A stretch of 64,000 nt of DNA from Heterohyrax brucei (GCA_028571685.1 CM053143.1:135008829-135072828), one strand, 5' to 3'; positions 22,459-34,485 are shown, numbered from the stretch's first letter. The notes: generated from the sequence alone by a model not told the origin. Made by a program: numbers and translations.

Positions 22459-23632
22459 GTTGTGATAACTAGGAATGAGGAATGGGATTTCCACTGCATC
22501 TGTCCTCCCTTTCTTCTATCCTCGTTCTCCTATATACCTGCATGCCGGTTTTTCTTTCTTTCTTTTTCTTTTCTTTTTTTTTTTTTTTTTTTTTTTTTTG
22601 ATATAACCACAGTTTTTGCATCACAATCTCTCACCACTGCACATGGGCAGAAATATGTGTCTTTATTCCACAGTTCAAAACTCCTAAGAAACGGATCCAG
22701 TTGATATTGGAAGCCTGCTTTCGTTGAAAATAACTGCAGTTATGATACCAGGACGATTCGAGAACACGGAAGCCTCACTAAAGCCACGGGATTGTAGTAG
22801 GAAAAATAGGTCTCTCTAGAGCAAGTAGGCATAAATGCCAAATAGATTTGCAATTCTTTTTTACATGGTGGATTCAAAGTCCCCTTTCAAAAGAGAATAG
22901 CAGCACTCCTGGAAACTGTTCTATAAAACTGGTTATGCTAAATGAGTATTTAGCTTTGTCCCTCTTACAGTGGCTTCATGACCTGTTTTCTGATTGGTTA
23001 CCACCCTGCCTTGTAACAAGACCATTGTATTTTATTTGTGAAGCCATAGGGATGCGAAAGCTCCCAGCAGGATTCTGTATAGACCATTCCTTTTTAAAGT
23101 GCTGAAACATGCTCAGAATGCTTGGACAGAAGTGCTTAAGTGATGAATAATGCTGAAGGTTGACTCAAAGCTCATGCTGCTCTTCTCCCAGTCAGAAATT
23201 GAAGTAAGAAACTATGAGAATGCCTTAATTTTTCTGGCATAGATTGTTTATATAAAATAGAAGGTAATTTGAACTGTTTAAAGTGTTCTTTTACCAATTT
23301 AAAGCACATAGAAAAGAAACAAAATTTACTATCTTTCTTGCAATTATTCAAATGGAGTGAATACTGCTACCATTTAGCATCAGTGCAGTGTTTCTCAAAG
23401 CCTGGTCAGAGCCTGCACTACAAGTATTAATGTTCTCCTTAAATCCACTGAATTTAGCCTTAAAGGGTTGGGCTCTGCTGAACTGAACACTAAGAGATCG
23501 GACTCAGTACATCTACTCTTAAAGATGAACGAACAATGAAAAAAAATGAAAGGTATCTCAAGTGACTCTGATGCACAGAAAAGTTCAAACACCATTGAAA
23601 ATATGAAATTTCTGTGACCTACATGAATATAT
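22459..23632. other. Gene-free; long polypyrimidine/poly-T tract
   Basis: A CT-rich tract turns into an almost pure T run at about 22550-22598, giving a meaningless Phe-rich open frame. The rest is unassigned AT-rich DNA. Open frames at 22848-23105 and 23395-23595 lack recognisable domains. Confidence 0.5.
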
Positions 23633-23790
23633 GGAAACCCTGGTGGTGTAGTGGTTAAGTGCTACAGCTGCTAACCAAGAAGTGGGCAGTTTCAATCCTC
23701 CAGGAGCTCCCTGGAAACTCTATGGGACAGTTCAACTTCATACTACAGGGTCACTATGAGTCAGAATCAACTCAACAACAGTAGGTTATG
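23633..23790 (+). mobile_element. AfroSINE
   Basis: Well-preserved copy: GGAAACCCTGGTGGTGTAGTG (A-box region TAGTGGTTAAGTG), CTGCTAACCAAGAAGTGGGC, GGAAACTCTATGGGACAG, GTCACTATGAGTCAGAATC. Confidence 0.95.
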
Positions 23791-24440
23791 TCGATATATT
23801 GTTACCATTCTCATATCTATGTATTACCATATAAGCTATGTTATTTAAAAAATACAGTTTTATTCATTTACTTCTTGAGTAACTAACCTGTGTCATTATG
23901 TTGCATGTTTCTTTTTTCCTTCCCTTCATCTTGGTCAGTTTTCACCAAATGATGATCCAAGATGACTGGATGACTATTTCTTCATTCATTCATTTTATAT
24001 ATTTGCTTATGTAGTTATTCAATGTTAAGCATTTACTTAAGGTAGTGTGTTTTTTAGACATTGAGGGTAATAAGATAAATCAAACATAGTGCCAGCCTGG
24101 CAGTATTCCTACTACAGGGACAATGACAGATACTTGAATTTACTCTGCTGAAGATAGATGAATAGCACAATGCAGAGGATGCCACAGGGACAAAAGAAGG
24201 GAGCAACTAACGAGAAACCATTTCAATCAGATTTGTGAAGTCATGGACCTACTTCAGAAGATTGATTAACAACCATTTTGATCTAGTTGTATCAAACCTA
24301 TCCACTAAACCCATCATTTCAATCAATCGACTGAAACAACCTAAATGCCTATTATGTACATGGCCAGTGTTCTGGGTAGGAAAACACAAAATTATAAGTT
24401 TTATATTTAAACTTGTTTTAAAAAGGAGATAACATACCAC
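23791..24440. other. Gene-free, unassigned sequence
   Basis: AT-rich DNA, including the left target-site copy of the following RTE just after its end. Antisense open-frame pair at 24235-24497 has no domain. Confidence 0.45.
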
Positions 24441-24461
24441 CAAGTAGAAAGATAAGGGTAA

Positions 24462-24530
24462 AGAGGTAACAGCATCAGATAAAGCAAATAACAGCATCAG
24501 GTAAGGATGATAACAGCATCAAGAAGAAAG
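24462..24530 (+). repeat. Triplicated TAACAGCATCA motif at RTE 5' end
   Basis: TAACAGCATCAGATAAAGC, TAACAGCATCAGGTAAGGA and TAACAGCATCAAGAAGAAA occur in series with spacing of about 22-25 bp just inside the left target duplication. Whether this belongs to the RTE 5' UTR or arose locally cannot be told from one copy. Confidence 0.75.
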
Positions 24531-25063
24531 GTGGAGATAAACAGTGAGCAGCCAGCACTTCTCAGTCTGTGGAGTCTTGCTTGTTGCTGTGATGCTGCAA
24601 GATATGCCACAGGTATTTAGGTACCAGCAGGGTCACCCATGGTAGGCAGGTTTCACCCTCCCTTCCACACAAAGACTAGGAAGGAAGACCCAGCAGTACA
24701 CTTCTGAAAAGAATTAGCCAGTGAAAATCTTATGAATAGCAGTGGAACATTGTCACATAGTTAGGAAAACTGAGCTCCCCAGGTTGGAAGGCACTTAGAA
24801 GGCAACTGAGGAAGAGCTGCCTCCTCAAAGTAGAGTTGACCTTAGTGATGTGGATGGAGTCAAGCCTTCAGGATCTTCAGGCAGTGATGTGGCACAACTC
24901 CAGATGAGAATAAACAGCTGCAAACATTCATTAATACACAGAACATGGAATGTACAAAGTACGAATCTAGGAAGATTGGGAACTGTCAAAATGAAGTAGA
25001 ACACATAGACATCAATATCCTAGGCATTAGTGAGCTGAAATGGACTGGCATTGGGGTCGACTA

Positions 25064-25095
25064 TCAGATCCAACTTGACGGCACTTGGCTTGGCT
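25064..25095 (+). mobile_element. Retroposed tail fragment replacing RTE endonuclease sequence
   Basis: Within the RTE endonuclease region, CAGATCCAACTTGACGGCAC then TTGGCTTGGC appears where RTE sequence of this family should be continuous between TGGACTGGCATTGG and TTGAAGAGGAATGGTGT. It resembles the short insertions at 29612 and 46208. The event seems to combine insertion and deletion; no clean flanking duplication is visible. Confidence 0.6.
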
Positions 25096-27607
25096 TGAAG
25101 AGGAATGGTGTTTCATTCGTCATCTAAAAGAACATTTCAAGATCTGTCCTGAAGCACAATGCTGTCAATGATAGACTAATATCCATATGCCTACAAAGAA
25201 AGCCAGTTAATACAATTATTATTCAAATTTACACACAAACGACTAAGGCCAAAGTTAAAGAGACTGAAGATTTTTACCAGCTTCTGAAGTCTGAGATTGA
25301 TTGAACATTCAGGATGCATTGATAATTACAGGTTCCTGGAATAAAAAAGTTAGAAACAAAGAAGAAGGATTGGTAGTTGGAAAATACAGCCTTGGTGATA
25401 GAAATAACGCCAGAGATTGCATGACAGAATTTTGCAAGACTAACTACTTTCTCACTGTAAATTCCTCTTTAAACCAACACAAGTGGTGACTGTATGCATG
25501 GACATCATCAGATGGAATACACAGGAACAACATCAACTACATCTGTAGAAAAAGATGATGGAAAGACTGTATATTGGCAGTCATAACAGGAATAGTTGTG
25601 GACTGTGGCACATCAAGGGTTCATATGCAAATTCAAACTGAAACTGAAGAAAATTAGAACAAGTTGGTAAGAGTCAAAGTAGAACTTAATATATTCCTCT
25701 TGAGTTTAAAGACCATCTCAAGAACAGATTTGGTGTGTTCACCACTAATGACTGAAGACCAGACGAATTATGGAATGACATCAAAGACATCATCCATGAA
25801 GAGAGCAAGAGGTCATTAAAAAGACAGGAAAGAAAGAAAAGATGAAATTGGATGTCAGAAGACACTCTGAAACTTGCTCTCCAATGTTGAACAGCCAACG
25901 CAAAAGGAAGGAATGGTGAAGTAAAAGAACTAAACAGAAAAGTTCAAAAAGCAGCTCGAGAGGACAAAATAAGGTATTACAATAACATGTGCCAAGAGCT
26001 AGAAATGGAAAATCAGAAGGGAAGAAAATGTTCTATATTTCTCAAGCTGAAAGAACTGAAGAAAAAGTTCAAGCCTTGAGTTAAAATAGTGAAAGATTCT
26101 ACAGGGACAGTATTAAACGACTCAAGGAACATCCAAAGAAGAGGGAAAAGATACACAAGGTCATTATACCAGAGAGAACTAGTCGATTTTTAGCCATTTG
26201 AAGAGGAAGCATATAATCAGGAACCAATGGTACTGAAGGAAAATGTCAAAGCACATTGAAGGCTTTGGCAATAAAACAAACCTCCAGGAATTGATAGAGT
26301 ATCAACTGAGATATTTCAACAAACAGATGCAGCCTTGGAAATGCTCAGGAATCTATGCCAACAAATTTGGAAGACAGCTACCTGGTAAGCTTACTGGAAG
26401 AGATCCATATTTATGCCCATTCCAAGGAAAGGTGACCCAACCAAATGCATTAATTGCTGAGCAATATCATAAATATCACACGAAAGTAAAATTTTGCTTA
26501 AGATAATTCAAAAGTGACTCCTCTCAAGGAATCTGTATTTGGATCAAAAGAACAAGGAACACTGCATTGTTTAAAGTTTGGAAATGTGTATGTCAGGGTC
26601 ATATCCTTTCACCATACCTTTTCAATCTGTGTGTCGAGCAAATAATCTGAGAAGCTGGATTGTATGAAAAACAAGGCATCAGGATTGGAGGATGACTTCT
26701 TAACAACCTGCGTTATGCAGACAACACACCCTTAACTTGCTAGAAGTGAAGAAGATCTGAAACACTTACTGATGGAGATCAAGGACCACAACCTTCAGTA
26801 TGGATTACACCTCAACATCAAGGAAAAAAAAAATCCTCACAACTGATCAGTAAACGTCATCATAAATGGAGTAAGGACTGAAGTTGTCAAAGATTTCATT
26901 TTACTTTGGTCCACATCAATGCCCACAGAAGCAACAGTCAAGAAATCAAAAGACACATTGTATTGGGAAAATCTGCTGCCACGGACCTCTTTCAAGTATT
27001 GAAAAGTAAGGATGTCATCTTGAAGACTAAAGTGCACCTGACCCAAGCCATGGTATTTTCAATTGCATCATATGCCAGCAAAATCTGGACAGTGAACAAA
27101 GAAGACAGAAGAATTGATGCCTTTGAATTGTGGTGTTGGAGGAAAATGCTGAATGTACCATGGACCTTTAAAAGAACAAACAGATCTGTTTTGGAAGTAC
27201 AACGAGAATTCTTCTTGCAAGCAAAGATAGCAAGAGTGCATCTCACATACTTTGGACATGCTATCAGGAAGGATCAGTCCCTGGAGAAGGACATCATGCC
27301 TGGTAGAGTGGAGGGTCAGTGAAAAAGAGGAGGATCTTTGACAAGATGGATTGACACAGTGGCAGCAACAATGGGCTTAAGCACAAACACAATAGCGGAC
27401 ACTATGCAAGACCAGGCAGTGTTTCGTTCTGTTGTAAATAGGGTCACTATGAGTCAGAACCAACTTAACTGCACCTAACAACAACAAGTAGAAAGATAGT
27501 TATATTAATGTATATTAATTATATTGTGAGATAATTCTAATATATGAGGGAGCATCTTTGAAGCCATTTGCTTGGGCTACACCTTTTCCATCTTTAGCAA
27601 AAGATCA

Positions 27608-28810
27608 TTTAAAAGTGACCACAACAGTATAATGGCAGGAAACTGCCAGAAATTCAAGCTGGATTCAGAAGAAGACGTGGAACCAGGGATATATTCCTGA
27701 TGTCAGATGGATCTTGGCTGAAGGCAGAAAGCACCAGAATGATGTTTACCTATGTTTCATTGACTATGCAAAGGCATTTCGGCTCTGTGGATCATGGCAA
27801 ATTATGGCTAATATTGTGGAGTATGTGAATTCCAGAACATTTAATTGTACTCATGAGGAATTCGTACGTAGATTAAGAGACAGTCGAGCAAGCAGAACAA
27901 GGGGACACTGCATGATTTAAAGTCACAAAGGTGTGTGTGAAGATTGTGTCCTTTTACCATACCTTTTCAATTTGTATGCTAAGCAAATAATCCAAGAAGC
28001 TGGACTGTATGAAGAGAATGAGGAATGGAGAACAGAGGAAGGCCTGTTTACAGCCTGCATCATGCAGATTGCACAACCTTGCTTGCTGCGATTGTAGAGG
28101 ATTTAAAACACTTACTGATGAAGATCAAAGACCACAGACTCCAGCATGTATTGCACCTCAACATCAAGAAAACAAAAATCCTCACAACCGGACCAGTAAA
28201 CAACATCATGATAAATGGAGAAAGGACTGAGATTGTCAAGGATTTCATTTTACTTGGGTCCACAATCAGTGCCCTTGGAAACAGCAGTCAAGAAATCAAA
28301 AGATGCACTGGATAGGCACAATCCGCCTCAAAGGACCTCTTTGAAGTGTTGAAAAGTAAAGACATCATCTTGAAGACTAAGGTACACCTGATACAAGACA
28401 TGGTATATTCAATTGTGTCATAGGCGTGCAAAAACTGGATGATGAATAAGGAAGACAGAAGAATCAATGCCTTTAAATCGTGGCAATACAGAATTGAATA
28501 TACAGTGGCCTGCCAAAAGAACAAACACATCTGTTCTAGAAGAAGTACAACCAGAGTGCTCCTTGGAAGCAAAGATGGTGAGACTGTATCTTACATACTT
28601 TGGACATGTTGTGAGGAATGCCATGTTTGGTAAAGTAGAGGGTCAACAAAAACAGGAAGATCTTCAACAAGATGGATTGACACAGTGGCTGCAACAATGG
28701 GCTTAAGCATAAAAACGACTGTGGACACGGCACAGGACCAGTGTTTTGTTCTGTTGTGCAGAGGGTCACTATGAGTCAATACCAAGTTGACAGCACCTCA
28801 CTACAACAAT
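27608..28810 (+). mobile_element. RTE LINE, reverse transcriptase to 3' end
   Basis: A second sense-strand RTE, only about 120 bp after the previous one. It begins in the RT domain: NDVYLCFIDYAKAFRLCGSW (27740-27800) contains the RT box with the first catalytic Asp (FIDYAKAF). Next come LFNLYAKQIIQEAGLYEEN (about 27960), a degraded catalytic box (HHADC instead of YADD at about 28057-28071), LKHLLMKIKDHRLQHVLHLN and IKKTKILTTGPVNNIMING (28100-28220), ILLGSTISALGNSSQEIKR, and the tail ACTATGAGTCAATACC ... CAGCACCTCACTACAAC. Stops between segments show it is inactive. Long antisense open frames (28060-28785) are shadows. Confidence 0.93.
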
Positions 28811-29326
28811 ATATCCCTCAGAGACAGACAACTCTATATTCCTTTCTCATGATTTCTGAAGCTGTCGTCCAAGCTGACACAAAATTGCTCGAGGTAATTT
28901 TCTTACAGTACGTGTTTTCTCCTTTTGAGCTTTACCTTAAACATCCTTTAGTATCTGGACATCCATTAATTCTCTAAACAGACATAAATACCAAATTCTC
29001 ATTTGGTCCAGTTCTAAGGAAAAAGTAAAGCAATACCACACTGCTGTGCATCTCCGTGTACGTCCTTGTTTTGCTTTCCTCTTCTGAGCTATTTCCTAGA
29101 ATGGAGTATCTTCACATTCCTTTGTCCAGAAACAGTCTTTACAACAATCCTTATCAGATTAACTTCTACTTATTCTTCAGCTCTCACTAAAATTCCTTAA
29201 CCAGAATCCTCCTAATCCCATTCTCCTAACGTTTAAGTCATTTTCCCTGTAATACTTTCTCTAGCAACTTGCACTTTCCCTTTATAGTACAGATGATAAA
29301 TTGGATTATTTGTTGGTAGGAATTTT

Positions 29327-29385
29327 TGTTTATCTGATCCCTAGGGTTGCCATGAGTCAGACTCGACTTGATGGCAATGGGTTTA
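29327..29385 (+). mobile_element. AfroSINE/RTE tail-only fragment
   Basis: CTAGGGTTGCCATGAGTCAG then ACTCGACTTGATGGCAATGG is the 3' tail without body. GTTTATCT on the left and GTTTATGT on the right could be the remains of a target duplication. Confidence 0.75.
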
Positions 29386-29611
29386 TGTATCTTCCTCACT
29401 GAAACATAATCCCATAAGCATCAGAATGTATTTCTTTAGTCAGCACTGAGCAATCAAACACTATCTGGCTTACTGTAGGTGTTATGAAAACTAATTAGGA
29501 ATGGTACAATTACAAAAGTAAATTTAGAAATAGTGTTATAGAAGACTGTCGGTACATGAGAAATTCAATGCTGAGCTTTGTTACCTAATAAATTAACTAT
29601 CATTGTACTTA

Positions 29612-29647
29612 CATATGTGGATCTGACTCAACGGCTCTTGGCTTGGC
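29612..29647 (+). mobile_element. 36-bp micro-retroposon with 8-bp flanking repeats
   Basis: The 36 bp contain GGATCTGACTCAACGGCTCT then TGGCTTGGC, flanked by TGTACTTA at 29604-29611 and 29648-29655. It looks like an extremely 5'-truncated copy of the same source as 46208-46280. Confidence 0.75.
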
Positions 29648-30402
29648 TGTACTTATTTTATCAACCACTATTGTTGAAGTTAACAATTCTCAGTGTGTAT
29701 TGTATATTCAACTATCTAGTTTTTCTTTGTGACTCAACTAAAGTATGAAACATGTAAGACTAAGGCATTTTGCATTACACCTTACCCAGAGAAATTAGGC
29801 AGGCATTAGCACATTGTCAGTTCTTAATACTGTTTAGTGCCTCCAACTGAGCTGAACTGATTGAAGTGAATTAAAGTGGCGATATGAAAACATTTTGGCT
29901 TCAGGATTTGGCAAATAGAACACTGAAGTGCTAGTTAGAATTTGTTTACTTTGCTCTCAACTAGCAAGTGATTTGGGGTCATTTGAAAGCTTTTCACTTC
30001 ACTATCTGGAGAAAGAAGATAATGTCTACCACATTTTGAGAGAATTCCATGAAAATTAAGTATCGTATTTACATTAAAACAATTTGATAAGTATGAAGAA
30101 TTGTCATTCAGTAACTTGGCAGATTAAGTATAGAGATGTAAGCAGTATAATTAAAATCTAATTCAGATACACGGAAATGAGTTATGCTAGAGAAAGATGC
30201 AGGGAGAAAGTTGGAAGATGCTTTTGCATGTGTGTGTGGTTTGACTATATTGGTCTCATCAGCTTAGTAATTTTAGGAAATCTGCTTATAGATGTTGGAG
30301 AAGAGGGTGAGACTTGAACCAGCATCATATAAAATTTATCTATCTGTGATATAAGCTTGTTGCCGATAACATTTGCATCTAGTTAAAGCATACAAACACC
30401 AG

Positions 30403-30601
30403 TAGCCCTGAGTAGCATAAATGGAATGAACTTGGCTGCTAACCAAAAGATTGGAGGTTCAACGCCTCACAGAGGCACCTCAAAAGAAAAGGCTGAAGAT
30501 TTACCTCTTAAAAATCAGCCCCTGATAACCCTAAGGAGCGCAGTTCTGCTCCGACACACATGGGGTCACAGTGAGTCAGAGGTGACTCAGCAGTGACTGG
30601 T
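30403..30601 (+). mobile_element. AfroSINE, long subtype
   Basis: A longer, diverged AfroSINE: GCTGCTAACCAAAAGATTGG, GAGGCACCTCAAAAGAAAAG, then the extra segment ATTTACCTCTTAAAAATCAG then CCCCTGATAACCC, and tail ACACATGGGGTCACAGTGAG then TCAGAGGTGACTCAGCAG. The extra middle distinguishes it from the 160-bp type. Confidence 0.85.
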
Positions 30602-31182
30602 ATGATAGGAGGACAGTATGCCTAGTTGGTCCAGTGTTTCTGGGCCAGTCAGAAACATTGACCATGAGGATACTACATGGAAACAGTTTTCTTCCACTTG
30701 ATACTACAGGTACCACAGGAGAGGGAAGCTTGAACAACTGCAGGAGTTCAATGTTACCACATATAAAGAGATTGCCTGAGACTAAAGTAATCATAATAGA
30801 AAGCATAGCTGAAAAATGGAGAAAGATAAAAACCAAATACTTGATGGCATGGTTGAAAGACCGCAAACATCTGCTCCTGCAGCATAAGCCACCACTGAAC
30901 TTCACAGTAATACTTACAAGTACATTACTTATGTCTTAATCAGTTTGAATTGGGCTTCTGTAACTTGCACCTGAGTGACTCCTTCTCATAAACTCTACAA
31001 ATTGTAGAAAATAATCTCCTTCTCCACCCTCCTTTTCTCTCATTCTGTATCAACAAACCCAGTTGTAATCTTTTTAATTTGTAAGCTTTCTGGGCATAAT
31101 TTTTTGAGAACTCCACAACAGTAGAATCTTACTGTCAGTGAACAACATGATAAATGAAAACTTCAATTAAATTGTTCCTGTC
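30602..31182. other. Gene-free, unassigned sequence
   Basis: Open frames of about 100 residues lie on opposite strands over the same bases (30576-30939). Neither has a recognisable domain or a supporting splice context, so neither is called. Confidence 0.45.
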
Positions 31183-31478
31183 TTGTTAGGTGATGCCCAG
31201 TTGGTTCTGACCCATAGTGCCCTGTGCCCAGCAGAGGGGAACACTGCCTGGTCCTCCACTGTCCTTACAACTGCTGCTATGCTTGAGCTCATTTTTGCAG
31301 CCACTGTGTCCATCCACCTTATTGAAAGTCTTATTCTTTTTTGCTGACTCTCTGCTTTACCAACCATGAAGTCTTCCAGGAACTGATTCCTCCTGATAAC
31401 ATGTACAAAGTATGTGAGACCTAGTCTCATCTTTCTCGCTTTTAGAAACATTCTCGTTGTACTACTTCCAAGATAGAT
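31183..31478 (-). mobile_element. RTE LINE 3' end
   Basis: Antisense RTE tail: TTAGGTGATGCCCAGTTGGT, GCTATGCTTGAGCTCATTTT, TGCAGCCACTGTGTCCATCC, CCTCCTGATAACATGTACAA. The minus-strand peptide MRLGLTYFVHVIRRNQFLED parallels VHLTYFGHAIRKDQSLEKD of the 24455 copy. It stops within the C-terminal region (5' truncated) directly before an AfroSINE. Confidence 0.9.
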
Positions 31479-31488
31479 TTTAAGTTAA

Positions 31489-31640
31489 CTAAACTGGTTG
31501 TGTAGTGGTTAAGTGCTGTGTCTGCTAACCAAAAGGTCAGCAGTTCGAATATGTGAGGCACTCTTTGGAAACTCTATGGTTCTCCTTTGTCCGATAGGGT
31601 CACTATGAGTCAAAACTGACTCAATAGCAGTGGGTTTTTA
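31489..31640 (+). mobile_element. AfroSINE
   Basis: GGTTGTGTAGTGGTTAAGTG, TGCTAACCAAAAGGTCAGCA, GTTCGAAT (intact B box core), TTTGGAAACTCTATGG, GTCACTATGAGTCAAAACTG. It abuts the 5' end of the preceding RTE fragment. Confidence 0.94.
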
Positions 31641-33441
31641 ATCTAAATTTAGATTGGGCTTGTTATCCATATCAGTCCATACTGTGCTTGTGTGTCTTTA
31701 GTTTTGTCTATTTATTCAAGTTGTTAAGTTGCTTTCATTTATGTAATCCTCCAAAATAATTTTTATTATTGTCATCCAAAAGACTTGCCTGTTAGTTAGA
31801 TGAATTTGGAAAAAAAAAAAAATTGCTTGTTGTGACATTTACAGAGGAACTATTTTGTTTAGAGGAAACATTCTCCAAATATTTTTTGAATAAATAAATC
31901 CAATGATGTACACGCACTGTTCAAACTCAGAATGTATAAGAATTCAAAGCTGTTAGAAATTGTAGATCTGATACTAATCATTTAAACAAGCTTTCCTCAT
32001 TCATTTCTGCTGTCAGCATTTCAATATGCTAATGAGAAGCATGAAGATTCTGGCTAAAAAAGTTATGAGGACATTATTTGGACTTCTTATCTTTTACCTT
32101 TACTGTAGTCAGTCACACCCACTTTGTTTTGTTATTTTTTCCAACTGTGATGCCAGCTAAATGTTTTTGTCTGGAGTAAATTTTCTTTGACATATTCTCA
32201 ATGTAAATTTTTCAACACATATTGAATCTTGGGGAACAAAGGATTGATACTGTCTTTGTTTTCTCTTCCATCCCATGGACAGAGTTTAAGAGTCAGTAGC
32301 AGGAAGCATACATGAGTCATATACGCAAAACAGAGAGAAGTAGGTCTTGAAAATATCTAGGGGAAGCCATGTCACTGAACGACTAATTAGTGTCTTAATT
32401 AGTGCTTCACAACAAGAAATATGGGCATGAAGGGAGGAAACTCCTACATTTCTCCAGAGAGATTATAAAACAAAGTACTCCTTGATCTGATCTCATCTGT
32501 TCTTCTCTTTTGTCTTTGCAGACAAAGAGGATACATAAATAAGCTCCCACCTTCTGCTAAGGGTGGCACAGCTTGCCAATTATTTAAATGAATAAGGAAG
32601 AGAGATGACTATTGGGAAGTGCACTTAAAAAGAGAGAAAGAGGCCAAAACACCTATATCACAGTAATAGAGTCTATCTCACTTTCTTCAAATAATCATGA
32701 ACATGTAAAACAGTACCCAAAGTTCTCTGAGCTGTAAATCCTTGTCCCTTGACTTTGCGCAGGGGCAAAGTAAGCAGTGAAGAAACACTTAAAAGCATCA
32801 AATACCTGAAATTAGTATCAAATAGTCAGAGGAAGGGAGATTCTTCTAGATTCTCCCAAACAACAGTCTGTTCCCTCAGAACCAACATCACCTTAAAATA
32901 ACAATGTCACAGTGAGGTAATATATTACTAGAACATTCTTCTTGCCATGTTTTCCTGGAAGATATTAAACTTTATATACCTATCCCAAGATTTCTTAGTA
33001 AAAGTAATACTAATAATGTTATTACTGATGTATTAGTTATGTGTTTATTTCTACCCAGGTGTTGTGGACAGGGCAATGAATAAAGATTGTACTAAACAGT
33101 GTTCTGACTGGTAGACACACACGGCATAAATACACACACACACACCCAGGTAGATAAAGAAACTGACGAATAGGAAAACAAGCTAAGTTTACATTGCTGT
33201 TAACTGTCAGGGTTGGATGGACTCCCTATACTTGTTTCTGTGCTAAACAGCTTTTCTAGTGATCAACACCCTTTAGCCACGTATCTGCCATAAATCACAA
33301 ACTAAACCATACACTTAGAGCATAACTCTAAGGAAATCTGTCAAGCTTTCTTTTATTTGACAAATAAATACCGTTGGTGGCATCAAACTTAACTCAAGAT
33401 GTAATTATCTCATCAAGTCTTTCCTGTCTTCCGTTTACAAG
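31641..33441. other. Gene-free, unassigned sequence
   Basis: AT-rich DNA with a poly-A run (31810-31823) and a short CA-rich stretch (about 33115-33147). No coding or RNA signal. Confidence 0.45.
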
Positions 33442-34485
33442 CTGTTGTTTTTAGGTGACCTCTCCCCAGGTACAACAGAATGAAACACTTCCCTGTTCCG
33501 TACCGCTCATTCTCAGAACTGCTGCTACTTTTTAGCCCATTCCTGCTGACACTGTGTTAATTCATCTAGCTGAGATGAATCTATTTTTCACTGACCCTTT
33601 ACTAAGGATAACGTCCTTTTCCAAAGGTCCCTCATGATAACAATCCCGAAGTGTGTGAAACAAAGTCTCACAATCCTCGCTTCCAAGCAGCACTGGTTGT
33701 TCTTGTTCTAAGACACATATTCGGTCCATCTGGAAGTCAATGATATAGTCACTCTTTTTCATCAGTACCATAATTCAAAGACATCAAACTTCTTTGGTCT
33801 TCCACATGTATTGCTTAACTTTCTGATGCATATGTGATGACTGAAAACACTGTGCTTTGTGTCAGGCTCAACATAGCCTTCAAGGTGACATCTTGGCTTT
33901 TCAGCACTTTACAGAGATGTTGTGCCTCTTGATTTCTTGACTGCTACTTCCATGGGTGTTGGTTGTAGATTCAAGTAAAATAAAATCTCTGACAACCTCA
34001 AACTTCTCTCTGTTAATCATAATGGTGCTTATTGATCCAGCTGTGAGGATTTTTGTTTCCTTTACCTTGAAGTATAATCTGTACTGAAGGCTGTGTTCTT
34101 CGATCTTTATCAAAGTGCTTCAAATCCTATCCAGTTTCAGCAAGCAAGATTGTATCGTCAACACATCACAGGTTGCTAACAACTTTTCCTCCATTCCTGA
34201 TGCCATGTTCTTCTGCATATACTCTAGCTTCTCAGATTATTTGTTTAGCATACAAACTGAATAAGTATGGCAAAAGGATGTAACCCTCAGCCCAACTTTC
34301 CTGACTTTAAACTATGCAATATCCTCCTGTTCTGCTTGAATGACTGCTTCCTGGTCTAAGTATAGGTTCCTCATGAGCACAATAAAGTGTTCTAGAATTC
34401 CTATCCTTCACAATGTTAACCATAATTTGTTATGATACACACAGTGGAATGCCTTTACAGAGTCAATTAAACACAGGTAAACATC

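Larger units (their letters stand above)
24455..27484 (+). mobile_element. Near full-length RTE LINE with 14-bp target duplication
   Basis: About 3.03 kb, bounded by CAAGTAGAAAGATA at 24441-24454 and 27485-27498. Order: 5' region with GTTGCTGTGATGCTGCAAG; then endonuclease segments (ILGISELKWTGIG near 25018; RNKEEGLVVGKYSLGDRNNA near 25340); a basic linker (near 25800-26050); reverse transcriptase (LFNLCVEQII near 26620; IEYQLRYFNKQMQPW near 26296); the C-terminal region LKTKVHLTQAMVFSIASYAS ... DAFELWCWRKMLNVPW ... VHLTYFGHAIRKDQS (26906-27322); and tail GTCACTATGAGTCAGAACC ... CACCTAACAACAAC. RTE elements encode an APE-type endonuclease plus RT and copy themselves by target-primed reverse transcription. 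Here the endonuclease GDWN box reads GSWN, the YADD box reads YADN, and stops and shifts divide the frame, so the copy is dead. Confidence 0.95.
28811..30402. other. Gene-free; two tail-only fragments, possible MIR piece
   Basis: Unassigned AT-rich DNA apart from the tail fragments at 29327-29385 and 29612-29647. CTATCTGGAGAAAGAAGATAATGTC at about 30003-30027 weakly resembles MIR 3' sequence. Confidence 0.4.

Noticed and set aside
22550-22598. Splice-acceptor polypyrimidine tract
   Set aside because: It is an essentially pure T run of simple-sequence type, and no coding exon follows.
23633-23705. tRNA gene suggested by A-box and B-box-like words
   Set aside because: These are AfroSINE heads, not full tRNA genes: no cloverleaf with acceptor stem can be completed and the body continues as SINE.
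26906-27322. 138-residue frame as a possible host gene
   Set aside because: It is the C-terminal region of the RTE protein within a bounded LINE insertion, and the rest of the element is broken.
30576-30939. Opposed frames of 109 and 101 residues
   Set aside because: They overlap antisense and at least one must be spurious; neither shows a domain, and part of the minus frame covers a SINE end.
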